Positions 42,045 through 51,467 are shown, numbered from the stretch's first letter. The stretch is 64,000 nt of DNA from Lentzea jiangxiensis (GCF_900104175.1 NZ_FNIX01000007.1:124001-188000); one strand, 5' to 3'. The notes: generated by a model not told the origin, from the letters alone. Numbers and translations are program-made.

Positions 42045-45000
42045 TCGTCTGCTCCGCGGTCTGGCCGCTGCCGGACGCCTTGGCGCGCAACGACACCGAC
42101 CTCGCCTCCCTCGGGTGGGCGAGCAGCACGCGCCCGGCCGTGATCTGCGTGCGGCGCCACGTCGTCCCGCCGTCGTAGGAGACCTCGACGGACGTGATGC
42201 GGACCGAGTCCACCTGGGACTGCGTGGACAGCGGCATCGCCAGCATCTGGCCCGCCTTCCCGTAGCCCTCGTCGTCCAGCTGCGGCGTGAAGCGGATGAC
42301 CGACAACGGCAGCGCGGTCTGCTTCGCGGTGGTGTCGCTGCGGAACGTCCAGACGCCGGAAACCTTGGTGCTCAAGGCGGTGTCGCGGGTCGCGGACGCC
42401 TCCACGCGGTAGTTCGCGGAGCCCGGTTCGACGTCGAGCGCCGCCCAGCCCGCCTCGGCCGTCTCGGCGGCCTTGACGCCGTCGCGGTACACCGTGGTCT
42501 TCGCCTCGGACACGCGGCTGTAGCCCTCGTTGCCCGCGCTGTCGCCGTGCAGCGGCACGGCGATCCGGACGAAGTCGCCGGTGCGGAACGAGTGCGGCAC
42601 GCCCCGCGCCGGTGGCAGCGCCGGGCCGAACACCGCGCGGTGGAAGGGTTCCACGTACGACCGGCCCGGCCGGTAGTGCCGCAGCGGTGTGACGAGACCA
42701 CCGGTGTTGCCGGTCTCGTCGAACAGGGCGAACCGGCGCGACCAGTCGCCGCCCTCGCCGCCGTAGTACTCGGTGCGCGGACCGGGCGTGAAGTTGTCGA
42801 GTGAGCCGTAGGTCCAGTCGGCGCGGCCCTCCGGCGAGGAGGTGTGGCCGATGCTCGCGGACTGGCCCGGCCCGAGCGGTGGCATGTCGACCCTGACGGT
42901 CGCGAGGTCCTTCCTCGCGACCGTCTTCGTCAGCCCGCTGGGCGCGGATCCCCCGCGGTACCAGGCGAGCCCGTAGAAGTCGGTGCCCGCGGTCCAGAAC
43001 GTCGCGATCTTGCCGGTGACCTCGTCCGAGTCGGGGCCGAGGCTCGCGACGCCGAGGTGGTCGATCGCGCCGCCCACCGAGAAGTTGCCGATGGTGTAGC
43101 TCGTGCCGTTGACGACCCGTTCGAAACCGGTCTGCAGCAATGACAGCTGCGCGGCGACCGGGAGCGTCACCTTGATCGGCTGGGCCTGCCGGGCGTCGAG
43201 CGTGATCGTCGTCGCGCCGGTGACGGTGAGGTTCGGGTAGTTGATGGCGTCGTGCGTGTAGCCGCCGCCGGACGACAGGACGCTGCCGGACAGGACGTAG
43301 CGGCCCTTGGCCAGGCGTGCCACCCCGGTCGCGCTGTCCGGCCACGCGCGGGCGCCGGTGTCGACGTTGACGAGGAACGCGAAGGTCGACGCCGCCGGGG
43401 CGCCGGAGCGTTCGACGCCGGCGACCGCGACGTCGTAGCTCTCGACCTCCAGGTCGGCGACGACGGCCGTCCGCACCCCGCTCGCCACGACCGCGCCGCC
43501 GAACACGCCGCCGGCCGGTTGCTTCGCGAGGTCCGCGGTGACCGTGGCCTTCGCGGTGCCGCCCGCCGGGATCGTGAGCGTGGCGGGGGAGACGCTGAAC
43601 AACGCGCCGGTCGTCTCGGTCGTGAGATCGAGCGTGACGGGCTCGGAGCCCGCGTTCGAGTAGGTGATCTCCTTCGACAGCACGGGTTCCCCGGCGTGCG
43701 GCCACTGGTGCGAACCGAAGCTGATGCCGGTCGGGCTTGCCGTCACGTTCTGCTCGACCAGCTTGGCGACGTCGACGCGCCCGGAGCCCTGCTCGAACGG
43801 CGTCAGCTCCCCGGTCGGCGTGGTGCCGCCGGTCAGCCGCGCCTTGAGCGCGGCGCCGCCGAGCCCGGGGTGCCGCTGGCGCAGGAGAGCCGCCGCGCCC
43901 GCCACGTGCGGCGTCGCCATAGAGGTGCCGTCGAGCGAGGTGTAGCCGTCGGCGACCGGCGCGCCGATCCTGCCGTCCGAGTGCCGGGCGGCGACGATGC
44001 CGACGCCCGGCGCGGTGAGGTCGGGCTTGAGCGCGCCCGCCTGCGTCGGGCCGCGGCTCGAGAACTCGGCGATGCGGTCTTGATCGTCGACCGCGCCGAC
44101 GGTCAGGGCCGCGTCGGCGGTGCCGGGAGAGCCGACGGTCTTCGCGTTCGGGCCGCTGTTGCCGGCCGCCACGACGAACAGCGTGCCCTTCTCGGCGCTG
44201 AGGCGGTTGACGGCTTCTTCGAGGGGCTCGACGGCGGGGGTGTCGAAGCCGCCGAGGCTCATGTTGACGACCTGGGCGCCCTGCTCGACCGCCCACTCCA
44301 TGCCGGCGATGATGCCGCTGTCCTGACCGGAACCGTTGTCGCCCAGCACCTTCACGTCGAGGATGCGCGCACCCGGCGCCACCCCGTGGTACTTGCCGCC
44401 GCTCTTCGCGCCGGTGCCCGCGATGATCGACGCCACGTGCGTGCCGTGGCCGTGGTGGTCGCCGTTGTCGGGTGAGCCGGTGAAGTTCCGCTCGCCGACC
44501 TCGCGGTCTTCGAGGTCGGGGTGGGTGTTGTCGACACCGGTGTCGAGGACGGCGACCGTGGTGCCCGTGCCGGTGAGGCCCGCGTCGTAGGCGGCCGGGG
44601 CGTTGATCTGGGCGACGCTGCGGTCCAGGGTGGCGTGGCGGCGGGCGTCGAGCCAGACCTTCTCGATGCCGCCCAGCGCTTGACCGGCCCGTTCCAGCGC
44701 TCCCGGCTCCCGCCGCGACCCTTCTTGTAGGAATGTTGACATTCCGGCAAGAGGCGTCCGGGCCGCGTCGAACGCGACGCCGTTGATGCTCGGCAGCTGC
44801 AGCCCGGTGCTCAGGGTGCGCGGTGCGCCGTCGGGGTAGGTGACGATCACGGGCAACGCCCCGCCGTACGTGGCGAGCTCGGTGACGTCGAAGAGCCGTT
44901 CGTCGAGGCGTCCACTCGCGATCAGGGGCATGGCGTCCCGCGGCACGACGTACTCGTGGCCCTGCGCGGTGTAGGTCGAGAACAAGACCCGCTCGCGGCC

Positions 45001-45228
45001 TGGCGCCGGCCTGACGGCCCGCTGTCCGGTGAGGACCTGGTCACCGGTGATCAGCGTGACGGTCGGCGCGGACGCCGTCTGCTGCGCAGCGGCCGGGGGC
45101 GGAGCGGCTCGGTGCGGGGCTGCCAGGGTGGGAGCGGCTCGGTGCGGAACTGCTGGGGCGGGAGCGGCTTGCCCCTGGCCGGCGGTGAGCAGGGCACCGG
45201 TCAGGACGACGACTCCGAGTAGGCGCAC
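42019..45228 (-). CDS. Large secreted S8 subtilisin-like peptidase
   Basis: A 1069-residue exported serine protease. The signal peptide is LLGVVVLTGALLTAGQGQA, followed by an Ala/Pro-rich spacer with AAPHRAAP-like repeats and an N-terminal propeptide-like region up to about 215. The catalytic domain has Asp229 (TVAVLDTGVD), His261 (GHGTHVASI), the oxyanion Asn in VVAAGNSGP and Ser436 (DGTSMATPHVAGA). A long C-terminal half of beta-sandwich modules follows (e.g. PTGISFGSHQWPHAGEPVLS), as in large Streptomyces subtilases. It lies downstream and convergent to the NmrA remnant. Its coding sequence includes a near-copy of the GntR operator at 44727-44748. Confidence 0.93.
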   Translation of the reverse strand: MRLLGVVVLTGALLTAGQGQAAPAPAVPHRAAPTLAAPHRAAPPPAAAQQTASAPTVTLITGDQVLTGQRAVRPAPGRERVLFSTYTAQGHEYVVPRDAMPLIASGRLDERLFDVTELATYGGALPVIVTYPDGAPRTLSTGLQLPSINGVAFDAARTPLAGMSTFLQEGSRREPGALERAGQALGGIEKVWLDARRHATLDRSVAQINAPAAYDAGLTGTGTTVAVLDTGVDNTHPDLEDREVGERNFTGSPDNGDHHGHGTHVASIIAGTGAKSGGKYHGVAPGARILDVKVLGDNGSGQDSGIIAGMEWAVEQGAQVVNMSLGGFDTPAVEPLEEAVNRLSAEKGTLFVVAAGNSGPNAKTVGSPGTADAALTVGAVDDQDRIAEFSSRGPTQAGALKPDLTAPGVGIVAARHSDGRIGAPVADGYTSLDGTSMATPHVAGAAALLRQRHPGLGGAALKARLTGGTTPTGELTPFEQGSGRVDVAKLVEQNVTASPTGISFGSHQWPHAGEPVLSKEITYSNAGSEPVTLDLTTETTGALFSVSPATLTIPAGGTAKATVTADLAKQPAGGVFGGAVVASGVRTAVVADLEVESYDVAVAGVERSGAPAASTFAFLVNVDTGARAWPDSATGVARLAKGRYVLSGSVLSSGGGYTHDAINYPNLTVTGATTITLDARQAQPIKVTLPVAAQLSLLQTGFERVVNGTSYTIGNFSVGGAIDHLGVASLGPDSDEVTGKIATFWTAGTDFYGLAWYRGGSAPSGLTKTVARKDLATVRVDMPPLGPGQSASIGHTSSPEGRADWTYGSLDNFTPGPRTEYYGGEGGDWSRRFALFDETGNTGGLVTPLRHYRPGRSYVEPFHRAVFGPALPPARGVPHSFRTGDFVRIAVPLHGDSAGNEGYSRVSEAKTTVYRDGVKAAETAEAGWAALDVEPGSANYRVEASATRDTALSTKVSGVWTFRSDTTAKQTALPLSVIRFTPQLDDEGYGKAGQMLAMPLSTQSQVDSVRITSVEVSYDGGTTWRRTQITAGRVLLAHPREARSVSLRAKASGSGQTAEQTIIDAYLLR
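44727..44748. promoter_or_regulatory. Intragenic near-copy of the GntR operator
   Basis: GGAATGTTGACATTCC inside the subtilase gene matches the perfect 22-bp palindrome at 47791-47812 at 19 of 22 positions. It codes (- strand) GMSTFLQ, about residue 161-167, so it also fits a normal reading frame. Confidence 0.4.
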
Positions 45229-45333
45229 CCGGTCCTCCGTGGGTCTGTGAGAGCGATCCCACGGACCGTAGTGAGGTGCTCACTCGGGTGACAAGGTCTA
45301 CACCAATTTTCGGCACGCTTTAATCTTTGCGCC

Positions 45334-45924
45334 ATGACGGGGCTGCGTGAACGCAAGAAGGCCGCCACCAGGGAGGCGCTGGGGGACGCGGCCTGGAGCC
45401 TGTGCGTGCGGCACGGCCTCGACCGGGTGACGGTGGACCAGATCGCGCGGGCGGCCGGGGTGTCGCTGCGGACGTTCTTCAACTACTTCTCCTCCAAGGA
45501 GGAAGCGGTCGTCGCCGGCGACACGGCCACCGCGCTCGCGTTCGTCGAGGAGTTCGCCGCACGCCCGCCCGGCGAACCGGTGCTGGTCGCGCTGCGGGAG
45601 GCCCTGCACTCCATCTACCCGCAGCACGTCGACCTCGAACGGCTCCGCCAGCTGCGCGAGCTGCGCCGCCACCCGTCGCTGCTGCCGCACGTGTTCGCCG
45701 CCTACTCGGCCCGCGAACAGGCCCTCACGGCGGCGATCGCCGAGCGCTGCGGCGTCGATCCGTCCGTGGACCCCTATCCGGCCGTGACGGCGTCGACGAT
45801 CCTCGCGTCGATGCGCGCCGTGTTGCAGTGGTGGCTCGACACCCCCCAAGCTTCGGAGCGCTACACGGCGGCCGAGCTGGTCGGCCGCATGATCGACCAG
45901 CTCGGCGCCGGGTTCACCAGGTGA
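45334..45924 (+). CDS. TetR-family regulator
   Basis: A 196-residue regulator: [20 protein letters not shown] then [40 protein letters not shown] (HTH about 25-65, with the RTFFNYF recognition helix), and a helical effector domain of the AcrR type ([10 protein letters not shown]). TTTAATCT about 8-15 bases before ATG 45334 looks like a -10, so it may be leaderless. It is convergent with the P450 gene, overlapping its stop by 11 bases; regulation of the P450 is possible but not shown. Confidence 0.9.
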   Translation: MTGLRERKKAATREALGDAAWSLCVRHGLDRVTVDQIARAAGVSLRTFFNYFSSKEEAVVAGDTATALAFVEEFAARPPGEPVLVALREALHSIYPQHVDLERLRQLRELRRHPSLLPHVFAAYSAREQALTAAIAERCGVDPSVDPYPAVTASTILASMRAVLQWWLDTPQASERYTAAELVGRMIDQLGAGFTR

Positions 45925-47158
45925 CCGGCAGCCTGTGCACGCCGTAGATCGACATGTCGGTGCGCAACGGCACCTCGTGAGCCGGCACGGCGAGCTCCAG
46001 GGCGGGCAGCCTGCGCAGCAGCTCGGTGAAGCCCACCGCCATCTCGACGCGTGCCAGCTGCTGGCCGAGGCACTGGTGGATGCCGTGCCCGAACGCCACG
46101 TGGTGCCCGCGCGGCCGGTCGAGCAGGAGCGCGTGCGGGTCGTCGTACTGGCGCTCGTCGCGGTTGACCGCGGGCACCGACACCACGACCGTCTCCCCGG
46201 CCCGGACGGTGACGCCGCCGATCTCGACGTCCTCCCTCGCGTGCCGTGAGACGCCCGCGCTGATGATCGACAGGTAGCGCAGCAGCTCCTCGACCGCGTT
46301 CTCGACCAGCTCGGGGTCCGCGCGCAGCTTCTCGAGCTCCGCGGGGTGCTCCAGCAACGCGAACGTGCCGAGCGCCAGCATGTTCGCCGTCGTCTCGTGG
46401 CCCGCGACCAGCAGCAGGTTCGCGATGCCGACGAGCTCGTCCGTGGTGAGGTCGGTGTCGCGCACGAGCCCCTACAGCAGGTCGTCGCCGGGGTCGCGCT
46501 GCTTCTCCTCGACGAGCGCGCGCATGAACAGGCGCATCTCGGTCGCGTTCTTGATCTGCTCGTCGACGGTCGTGTTCAGGCTGAGCAGCTTCGACGTGCG
46601 GCGCTGGAACTCGTCGCGGTCGCCGTAGTCGACGCCCAGCAACTCGCAGATCACCAGCGACGGCACGGGCAGCGCGAAGTCGTGCACCAGATCGGCAGGC
46701 GGCCCCTTCTCGACCATCGCGTCGAGACAACCGGTGACGATCTCGTGCACGCGCGGCGTGAGGTCGCGCATCCGGCGCACGGTGAACTGCCCGGTCAGCA
46801 GCCGCCGGAAGCGCGTGTGCTCCGGCGCGTCCATGAAGATGAACGACCCGGCCCGCCGCTCCGGCGGGAACATCTCGGCGTGCAGCTCGGGCGAGAGCAG
46901 GGCCTTCGCACGAGGGCTGTTGATCCGGTCCGAACTCATCTGCGGCGCGGCCAGCACGGCCCGCGCCTCGTCGTGCCCGGTCACGAGCCAGACGGAGTCC
47001 CCGTTGTGCTCGACGCGGTGGATCCCGCCGCGCCCGCTCAGCTCGGTCAGCCCCGTGGCCGGGTCGAACGGGCACCCTGCGCGCTTGTCGGTGAGTTCGG
47101 CGGGCAACTGCGGGCGGAGGAGCTGTGCCGCGTTGCGCTGCCGCTCGGCCGTGGTCAT
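45914..47158 (-). pseudogene. Cytochrome P450 (CYP105-like) with one in-frame amber codon
   Basis: A continuous 414-codon frame of normal bacterial P450 length, interrupted only by TAG at codon 229 (46472-46474). Before it are FIFMDAPEHTRFRRLLTGQF and VICELLGVD. After it are [15 protein letters not shown] (I-helix oxygen pocket), ELLRYLS (ExxR region) and the heme loop [17 protein letters not shown] with Cys363. The sequence around the stop (DDLL[12 protein letters not shown]) fits a lost Ser or similar in the usual DDLLSGLV. The heme-binding half cannot be made without readthrough or a restart (GTG 46465). An inactivated gene, or a base-call error. Confidence 0.85.
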
Positions 47159-47223
47159 GGCCTCTCCCTGTCTGACCCGGTGTGGCCGGGCCGTGGCTCG
47201 GCGTCACCTCCACGCTACTCAAA

Positions 47224-47240
47224 CTTGCGCATCGTGCAAG
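47224..47240. promoter_or_regulatory. Dyad in the P450 promoter
   Basis: CTTGC-7-GCAAG. On the - strand it overlaps a plausible -35 TTGCAC with a TAGCGT -10 about 16 bases further toward the P450 start (47158). Probable repressor site, perhaps for a TetR protein. Confidence 0.45.
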
Positions 47241-47373
47241 ATTCTTATGTGTCTTCAGCCGGGAGAGGGATCGGGAGCCGCTGCGTCTCGTTGCCTGGCA
47301 CGGCTGAGGTTCGCCGTGAAGAGGCGCCGGCTGGAACGGGAGCGCTTGCTTCGGACCGTGAACCGGCACCGCC

Positions 47374-47790
47374 TCAGACCGCGAACACCTGCGAGTCGTC
47401 CGCGAAAGCCTTGAACTCCAGCGCGTTGCCCGCCGGGTCCAGCAGGAACATCGTCCACTGCTCGCCGGCCTCGCCCTTGAACCGCACGTACGGCTCGATC
47501 ACGAACTTCGTGCCGGCCTCGGTGAGCCGCGCGGCGAGCTCCTGGAACTCGTCGACCTCCAGCACCAGCCCGAAGTGGGGGACCGGCACGTCGTGGCCGT
47601 CGACGGGGTTGCTGACGCGTTCCGTCTTCGGCGCCAGGTGGGTGACGAACTGGTGGCCGTGCAGGTTCCAGTCGATCCACGTGTCGGAGCTGCGGCCCTG
47701 CTCCAGGCCGAGCGTCTCGCCGTAGAAGCGGCGGGCGGCGGCGAGGTCGTCGACGGGCATGGCGAGGTGGAAGCGGGGGATGTTCGGCAT
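47374..47790 (-). CDS. VOC (glyoxalase/dioxygenase superfamily) protein
   Basis: A 138-residue single-chain vicinal oxygen chelate protein: [24 protein letters not shown] (first beta-alpha-beta with the metal His), [20 protein letters not shown] (second module), and [15 protein letters not shown] with the metal Glu. It has the composition of DUF/VOC dioxygenase-like members; the substrate is unknown. The GntR operator palindrome begins at the base right after its start codon (47790), leaving no room for a leader, so repression should be tight. Confidence 0.9.
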   Translation of the reverse strand: MPNIPRFHLAMPVDDLAAARRFYGETLGLEQGRSSDTWIDWNLHGHQFVTHLAPKTERVSNPVDGHDVPVPHFGLVLEVDEFQELAARLTEAGTKFVIEPYVRFKGEAGEQWTMFLLDPAGNALEFKAFADDSQVFAV

Positions 47791-47845
47791 GTAGGAATGT
47801 TAACATTCCTACAATCGACGGGATTGTGCGGTTGTTAACATTCGG
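47791..47845. promoter_or_regulatory. GntR operator pair
   Basis: A perfect 22-bp palindrome with core GGAATGTTAACATTCC (47791-47812) is followed by a second site centred on GTTAAC (47834-47839) with one conserved arm (ACATTC). Centres are 35 bp apart. It fills the divergent VOC-GntR promoter and is markedly AT-rich. Confidence 0.8.
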
Positions 47846-47847
47846 AC

Positions 47848-48516
47848 ATGGGTAAGGACGACAAGCCGCTCACCCTCGCGCCCGCCCGTCGCCGGGGCCT
47901 GGGCAACGAGGTCGCGGACACGATCCGGTCGACGATCTTCACCGGCATGTTCCGGCCCGGTGATCCGTTGCGCGAGGTCGAGTTGTCGAAGGCGTTGCAG
48001 GTCAGCCGGGGTCCTGTGCGGGACGCGCTGCAGTTGCTCGAGCGCGAGGGGATCGTGCGCAGCGAGTGGCACCGGGGCGCCACGGTGACGGTGTTGTCGG
48101 ACGAGGACGTGGCCGAGCTGAACAGCTTGCGCGGTGCCTTGGAGGAGCTGGCCGTGCGCCGCGTGGTCGAGCACGCCAGCGACTCGGCTCTCGTCGCGAT
48201 CATCATGGCGGCGAAGGCGATGGAGCGGGCCGAGGACCCCTACGGGATGGTGCGCTGCGACATCCAGTTCCACGACGCCGTGTTCGTGGCGGCCAAGCAC
48301 TCGCGGTTGCTGGAGGCCTGGTACGGGATCCGCTCGCAGGTGTTCCTGTTCCTGATCATGCGCATCAACTCGAGCACGGCCGGCTACCTCGACCACGTGC
48401 GGCTGGAGCACGACATGCTGGTGGCGGCGTTGCGGGCGCGGAACGTCGAGGCGGCGCTGGAGCTGTTCGCGGTGCATCGCAAGCACGCGTTCGACGTGCT
48501 CACCTCGGAGGCGTGA
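47848..48516 (+). CDS. GntR-family regulator, FadR/FCD subfamily
   Basis: A 222-residue regulator. The winged HTH is NEVADTIRSTIFTGMFRPGD then LREVELSKALQVSRGPVRDALQLLEREGIVRSE (about 20-75). The FCD ligand domain has LRGALEELAVRRVV, the metal-binding RCDIQFHDAVFVA (Asp/His) and RLEHDMLVAALRARNVEAAL. FCD members bind organic acids with a metal ion. ATG 47848 lies 8 bases after the second operator half, so it probably represses itself and the divergent VOC gene. Confidence 0.92.
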   Translation: MGKDDKPLTLAPARRRGLGNEVADTIRSTIFTGMFRPGDPLREVELSKALQVSRGPVRDALQLLEREGIVRSEWHRGATVTVLSDEDVAELNSLRGALEELAVRRVVEHASDSALVAIIMAAKAMERAEDPYGMVRCDIQFHDAVFVAAKHSRLLEAWYGIRSQVFLFLIMRINSSTAGYLDHVRLEHDMLVAALRARNVEAALELFAVHRKHAFDVLTSEA

Positions 48517-48568
48517 GCCGCAGTCCACACCGGACACGAAATCGCAGCCGGAAGCCGGAAGCCGGAAG

Positions 48569-49174
48569 CTAGAGCCACCCGTGCTCGACGGCCAGGTGGA
48601 AAGCCTCGGACCGGTTGGCCACGCCGAGCTTCGCCACGGCGGCCGACAGGTGGTTGCGCACGGTGCCGGCGGACAGCGAGGTGCGGGAGGCGATCTGCGC
48701 CACCGGTGTTCCGAACTCGCTGAGCCGCAACACCTCCAGCTCCCGCTGCGTGAGCGGGCAGGGCGGAGCGGCCAGCGCGTCGGCGGCCAGGGCCGGGTCG
48801 ACCCAGCGCCCGCCCGAGTGCACGCGGCGGATCACGTCGGCGAGCGTGCCGCCCGGGGATCCCTTGGGCAGGAAGCCGCGAGCGCCGGCGTGCAGGGCCT
48901 GCTGCAGGTGCGGTGGCCGGCCGCGGCCGGTGAGGATCACGACCGCGCACGAAGGCAGCACCCGCCCCAGCTCCCCGGTGACCTCCAGGCCGTCCAGGAA
49001 GGGCATCTGCAGGTCCACCACGGCCACGTCCGGCCGGTGGGCCCGGGCGGCCTCGACAGCGGCCCTGCCGTCACCGGCGCGGGCCACCACCTCGAGGTCC
49101 GGTTCCAGGGCCAGCAGGGCCGCGAGGGCGTCGCGGATCAGCTCCTCGTCGTCGGCCAGCAGCACCCTGATCAC
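48569..49174 (-). CDS. NarL/LuxR-type response regulator
   Basis: A 201-residue response regulator. The receiver domain is IRVLLADDEELIRDALAALL, VDLQMPFLDGLEVTGEL (phospho-acceptor Asp about residue 53), VVILTGRG and LPKGSP (conserved Lys). The GerE-type HTH is CPLTQRELEVLRLSEFGTPVAQIASRTSLSAGTVRNHLSAAVAKLG. The GTG start (49174) overlaps the kinase stop by 4 bases, so they are a pair. Last gene of a three-gene unit with the kinase and a membrane protein. Confidence 0.93.
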   Translation of the reverse strand: MIRVLLADDEELIRDALAALLALEPDLEVVARAGDGRAAVEAARAHRPDVAVVDLQMPFLDGLEVTGELGRVLPSCAVVILTGRGRPPHLQQALHAGARGFLPKGSPGGTLADVIRRVHSGGRWVDPALAADALAAPPCPLTQRELEVLRLSEFGTPVAQIASRTSLSAGTVRNHLSAAVAKLGVANRSEAFHLAVEHGWL

Positions 49175-50238
49175 GCGGGCACCACGACCTGCAGCGTGAA
49201 GACGTCGCCGGACTTCTCGGCGGACACCTGGCCGCCCACGGCCGCGAGGCGTTCGCGGATGCCCCGCAGGCCGTTGCCCTCCTGAGAAGGCTTCTCGGTG
49301 CCGTCGTTCGTCACGGTCATCCGCACCTCCTCGTCGGCCACAGCGACGTCGATCATGCACCACGTGGCGTGGCTGTGGCGCAGCACGTTGGTGCACGCCT
49401 CGCGCAACGCCAGCGCGAGTTGCGTGGCCGGCTCGCCGTGCACGTCGACGTCCGTCACCGTGCAGCGGATGCCGGCTTCCGTCATGACATTGCGCACCGC
49501 CTCCAACTGCTCCGGCAGGTTCACGGCGCGATAGCCGTGCACGGCGTCACGCACCTCCTCCAGGGCCGTGGACGCCAGTCGTTGCGCCTCGAACGCCTCC
49601 GCGGCCGAGCGCTCGGGGTCGGTCGCGGCCAGGCGCCCGGCCAGTTCGGACTTCAGGGCGATCACGGTCAGGCGGTGGCCCAGCAGGTCGTGCACGTCGC
49701 GGGCGAACCGCAGGCGTTCCTCGCTCACGGCGAGCTCGGCCTGCGCCTCGCGACCGGCGCGGGCCTCGCCGAGCAGCCCGGCGAACCACATCGGCAGGCC
49801 GCCCATCGCGATGATCGTCGCGCCGACGGAGGCCGCGATCATCTGGTACGTCGTGTGGTCGCGGCTGACGAAGAAGCCGACGACCCCGGCCAGCACGACG
49901 GAGCCGACCGCGGCGAGCCACCGCCAGGGACCGGTCAGCAGCAGCGGCGCGAAGCCGGCCGCCGCGCCGCCGATCCACGCCCAGGTGGTCAGCTCGTCGG
50001 GGCCGACCGGCGCGACCAGCGGGATCGTCGCCAGGGTCGCGGCCACGAGCACCCGCAACGGGCCGCCGCGCAGCGTCACCGCGTACGCGACGGCCAGCAC
50101 CAGCAGACCCAGCACGCCGAGCCAGCGCGTCCCGGACGGCTCGCGCAGCACCGCGACCAGCGGCACGGCGAGCGACGCCACCCACAGCAGGTGCAGGGTG
50201 CCGCGCAGAGCGGTGTGCGGAAGATCGGTCATCGCCAT
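49171..50238 (-). CDS. DesK/NarX-type sensor histidine kinase
   Basis: A 355-residue kinase. About five TM helices fill residues 10-160 (LWVASLAVPLVAVL, WLGVLGLLVLAVAYAVTLRG, VLVAATLATIPLVAPV, WAWIGGAAAGFAPLLL, AASVGATIIAMGGLPMWFAG). Then come the HisKA_3 motif RFARDVHDLLGHRLTVIALK (phospho-His), and the HATPase part with REACTNVLRHSHAT (N-box) and GLRGIRERLAAVGG (G-box). Sensing is likely within the membrane, since loops are short. ATG 50238 starts 5 bases after the previous stop. Confidence 0.93.
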   Translation of the reverse strand: MAMTDLPHTALRGTLHLLWVASLAVPLVAVLREPSGTRWLGVLGLLVLAVAYAVTLRGGPLRVLVAATLATIPLVAPVGPDELTTWAWIGGAAAGFAPLLLTGPWRWLAAVGSVVLAGVVGFFVSRDHTTYQMIAASVGATIIAMGGLPMWFAGLLGEARAGREAQAELAVSEERLRFARDVHDLLGHRLTVIALKSELAGRLAATDPERSAAEAFEAQRLASTALEEVRDAVHGYRAVNLPEQLEAVRNVMTEAGIRCTVTDVDVHGEPATQLALALREACTNVLRHSHATWCMIDVAVADEEVRMTVTNDGTEKPSQEGNGLRGIRERLAAVGGQVSAEKSGDVFTLQVVVPA

Positions 50239-50242
50239 CGGA

Positions 50243-50986
50243 CTAGAACCACACCAGCAGGATCGTGACCGCGATGACCAGGTCGAACACACCGCAGAAC
50301 TCCGACCACCAGCGCGGCACGACCGCGTTGCGCACGTGGTGGAAGAGGTCCCAGACGGCGTGCGCGCCCCAGCCGAACGCGATCAGCAGGACCCCGGCCG
50401 GGGGCGACACCAGGACCACCGCGGCGGCGAGCACCGCGTAGAGGCCGAACGCCCCGAGCTGCACGCCCGGCGCCCGCCGGCCCCAGAACAGGTACACGGC
50501 CTGGCACAGCAGCAGCGTCCACACGGGAGGCACGAGTGGCGACTGCCAGAAGTCGAACGTCACCGCGAGAGCGATCACGGTGGGCCAGCGCGAGCCCAGT
50601 GCCTTGACCACCGGGTTGGCGCTGGGTGTCCCGTGCGCGTCGTGCCGGTGCCTGACCAGCACGAACGCCATAGCGGGCAGCATCAGCAGATGTCCGCCCA
50701 TCTCGACCGCGTGAGCGTCGAGCAGCCCGAACCAGTACGGCACGAGCATCGCCAGGTACGGCACGAACATCGCCGCGCACATCTCGGCGATCCGGCCATG
50801 ACCCCGGTACGCCATCCACAACGCCATCGGCACCGACATCGCCGCCGCCATCCACAGGGCGGCGAGCTCGACGCGCTCCGGCGTCCACAGCGGCCCGAGC
50901 AGGGCCATCCCGACGAGCATCGCCACGAGCATCTCGGCTCCGTGGCGCACCAGCGGCCGAACCGCGGGAGAAACCGTTGTTGTCAT
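50243..50986 (-). CDS. Integral membrane protein of unknown function
   Basis: A 247-residue polytopic protein with roughly seven TM segments, e.g. EMLVAMLVGMALLGPLW, ELAALWMAAAMSVPMALWMA, MFVPYLAMLVPYWFGLLD, LLMLPAMAFVLVRHRHD, LLLCQAVYLFWG, LYAVLAAAVVLVSPPAGVLL and FDLVIAVTILLVWF. No conserved motif is visible except His-rich loops (VRHRHDAHG, WDLFHHVRN), which could bind a metal. It is first in the operation order with the kinase and response regulator, so it may be the controlled membrane function or an accessory sensor. Confidence 0.7.
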   Translation of the reverse strand: MTTTVSPAVRPLVRHGAEMLVAMLVGMALLGPLWTPERVELAALWMAAAMSVPMALWMAYRGHGRIAEMCAAMFVPYLAMLVPYWFGLLDAHAVEMGGHLLMLPAMAFVLVRHRHDAHGTPSANPVVKALGSRWPTVIALAVTFDFWQSPLVPPVWTLLLCQAVYLFWGRRAPGVQLGAFGLYAVLAAAVVLVSPPAGVLLIAFGWGAHAVWDLFHHVRNAVVPRWWSEFCGVFDLVIAVTILLVWF

Positions 50987-51065
50987 GTACCGAGCATCGG
51001 CAAGACCGGGGACAAGCCCCATCCGTGCGATGTCATGACCTGTCTGTGCGAAACCCACAGACGAT

Positions 51066-51467
51066 CTACACGTCGATCTCGGCCCAGATGGTCTTCCCGC
51101 CGGTGAACTCACGCGTGCCCCAGCACCGGGAGATCTGGGCGATCAGGATCAACCCGCGTCCCCGCGAGTCTCCTAGCCTGGACTCGCCGAGCTGCGGCAG
51201 TTCGGCGGGTGTGTGGTCGTCGACCTCGACCCGCACGAAGTCGGTGTGACGTTGCACACGCACGACCCGAGGTCCCTGCGCGTGTTCATAGGCGTTGCTG
51301 GCCAGTTCAGTGCACACCAGCAGGACGTCGAGCCGGGTGTCTTCCGACAGGTCCCGCAACAGCGCCCCCACCCACGCGCGCACAGCGGCGAGGTCGGGCG
51401 TTCCCTCCGGCAGGGTGTGCACGGTCCTCGCGGAGGCGCTCAGCACCTCTGGGGTGTCCATCTCCAT
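51066..51467 (-). CDS. Anti-sigma / RsbW-like ATP-binding protein (HATPase_c_2)
   Basis: A 133-residue GHKL-fold protein lacking a phospho-acceptor domain. TRLDVLLVCTELASNAYEHA is the N-box (the usual ELVTNAVRHA pattern), VRVEVDDHTPAELPQ the G1-like box (DxxP variant) and SRGRGLILIAQISRCWGTRE the G2 box. Actinobacteria use many such proteins as serine kinases or anti-sigma partners of SpoIIE/STAS systems. No partner lies adjacent, though a group 2 sigma factor is encoded 1.5 kb away. Confidence 0.88.
   Translation of the reverse strand: MEMDTPEVLSASARTVHTLPEGTPDLAAVRAWVGALLRDLSEDTRLDVLLVCTELASNAYEHAQGPRVVRVQRHTDFVRVEVDDHTPAELPQLGESRLGDSRGRGLILIAQISRCWGTREFTGGKTIWAEIDV

Noticed and set aside
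48548-48568. CCGGAAG triplet repeat after the GntR gene
   Set aside because: Very short, between convergent genes, no structure or function apparent.
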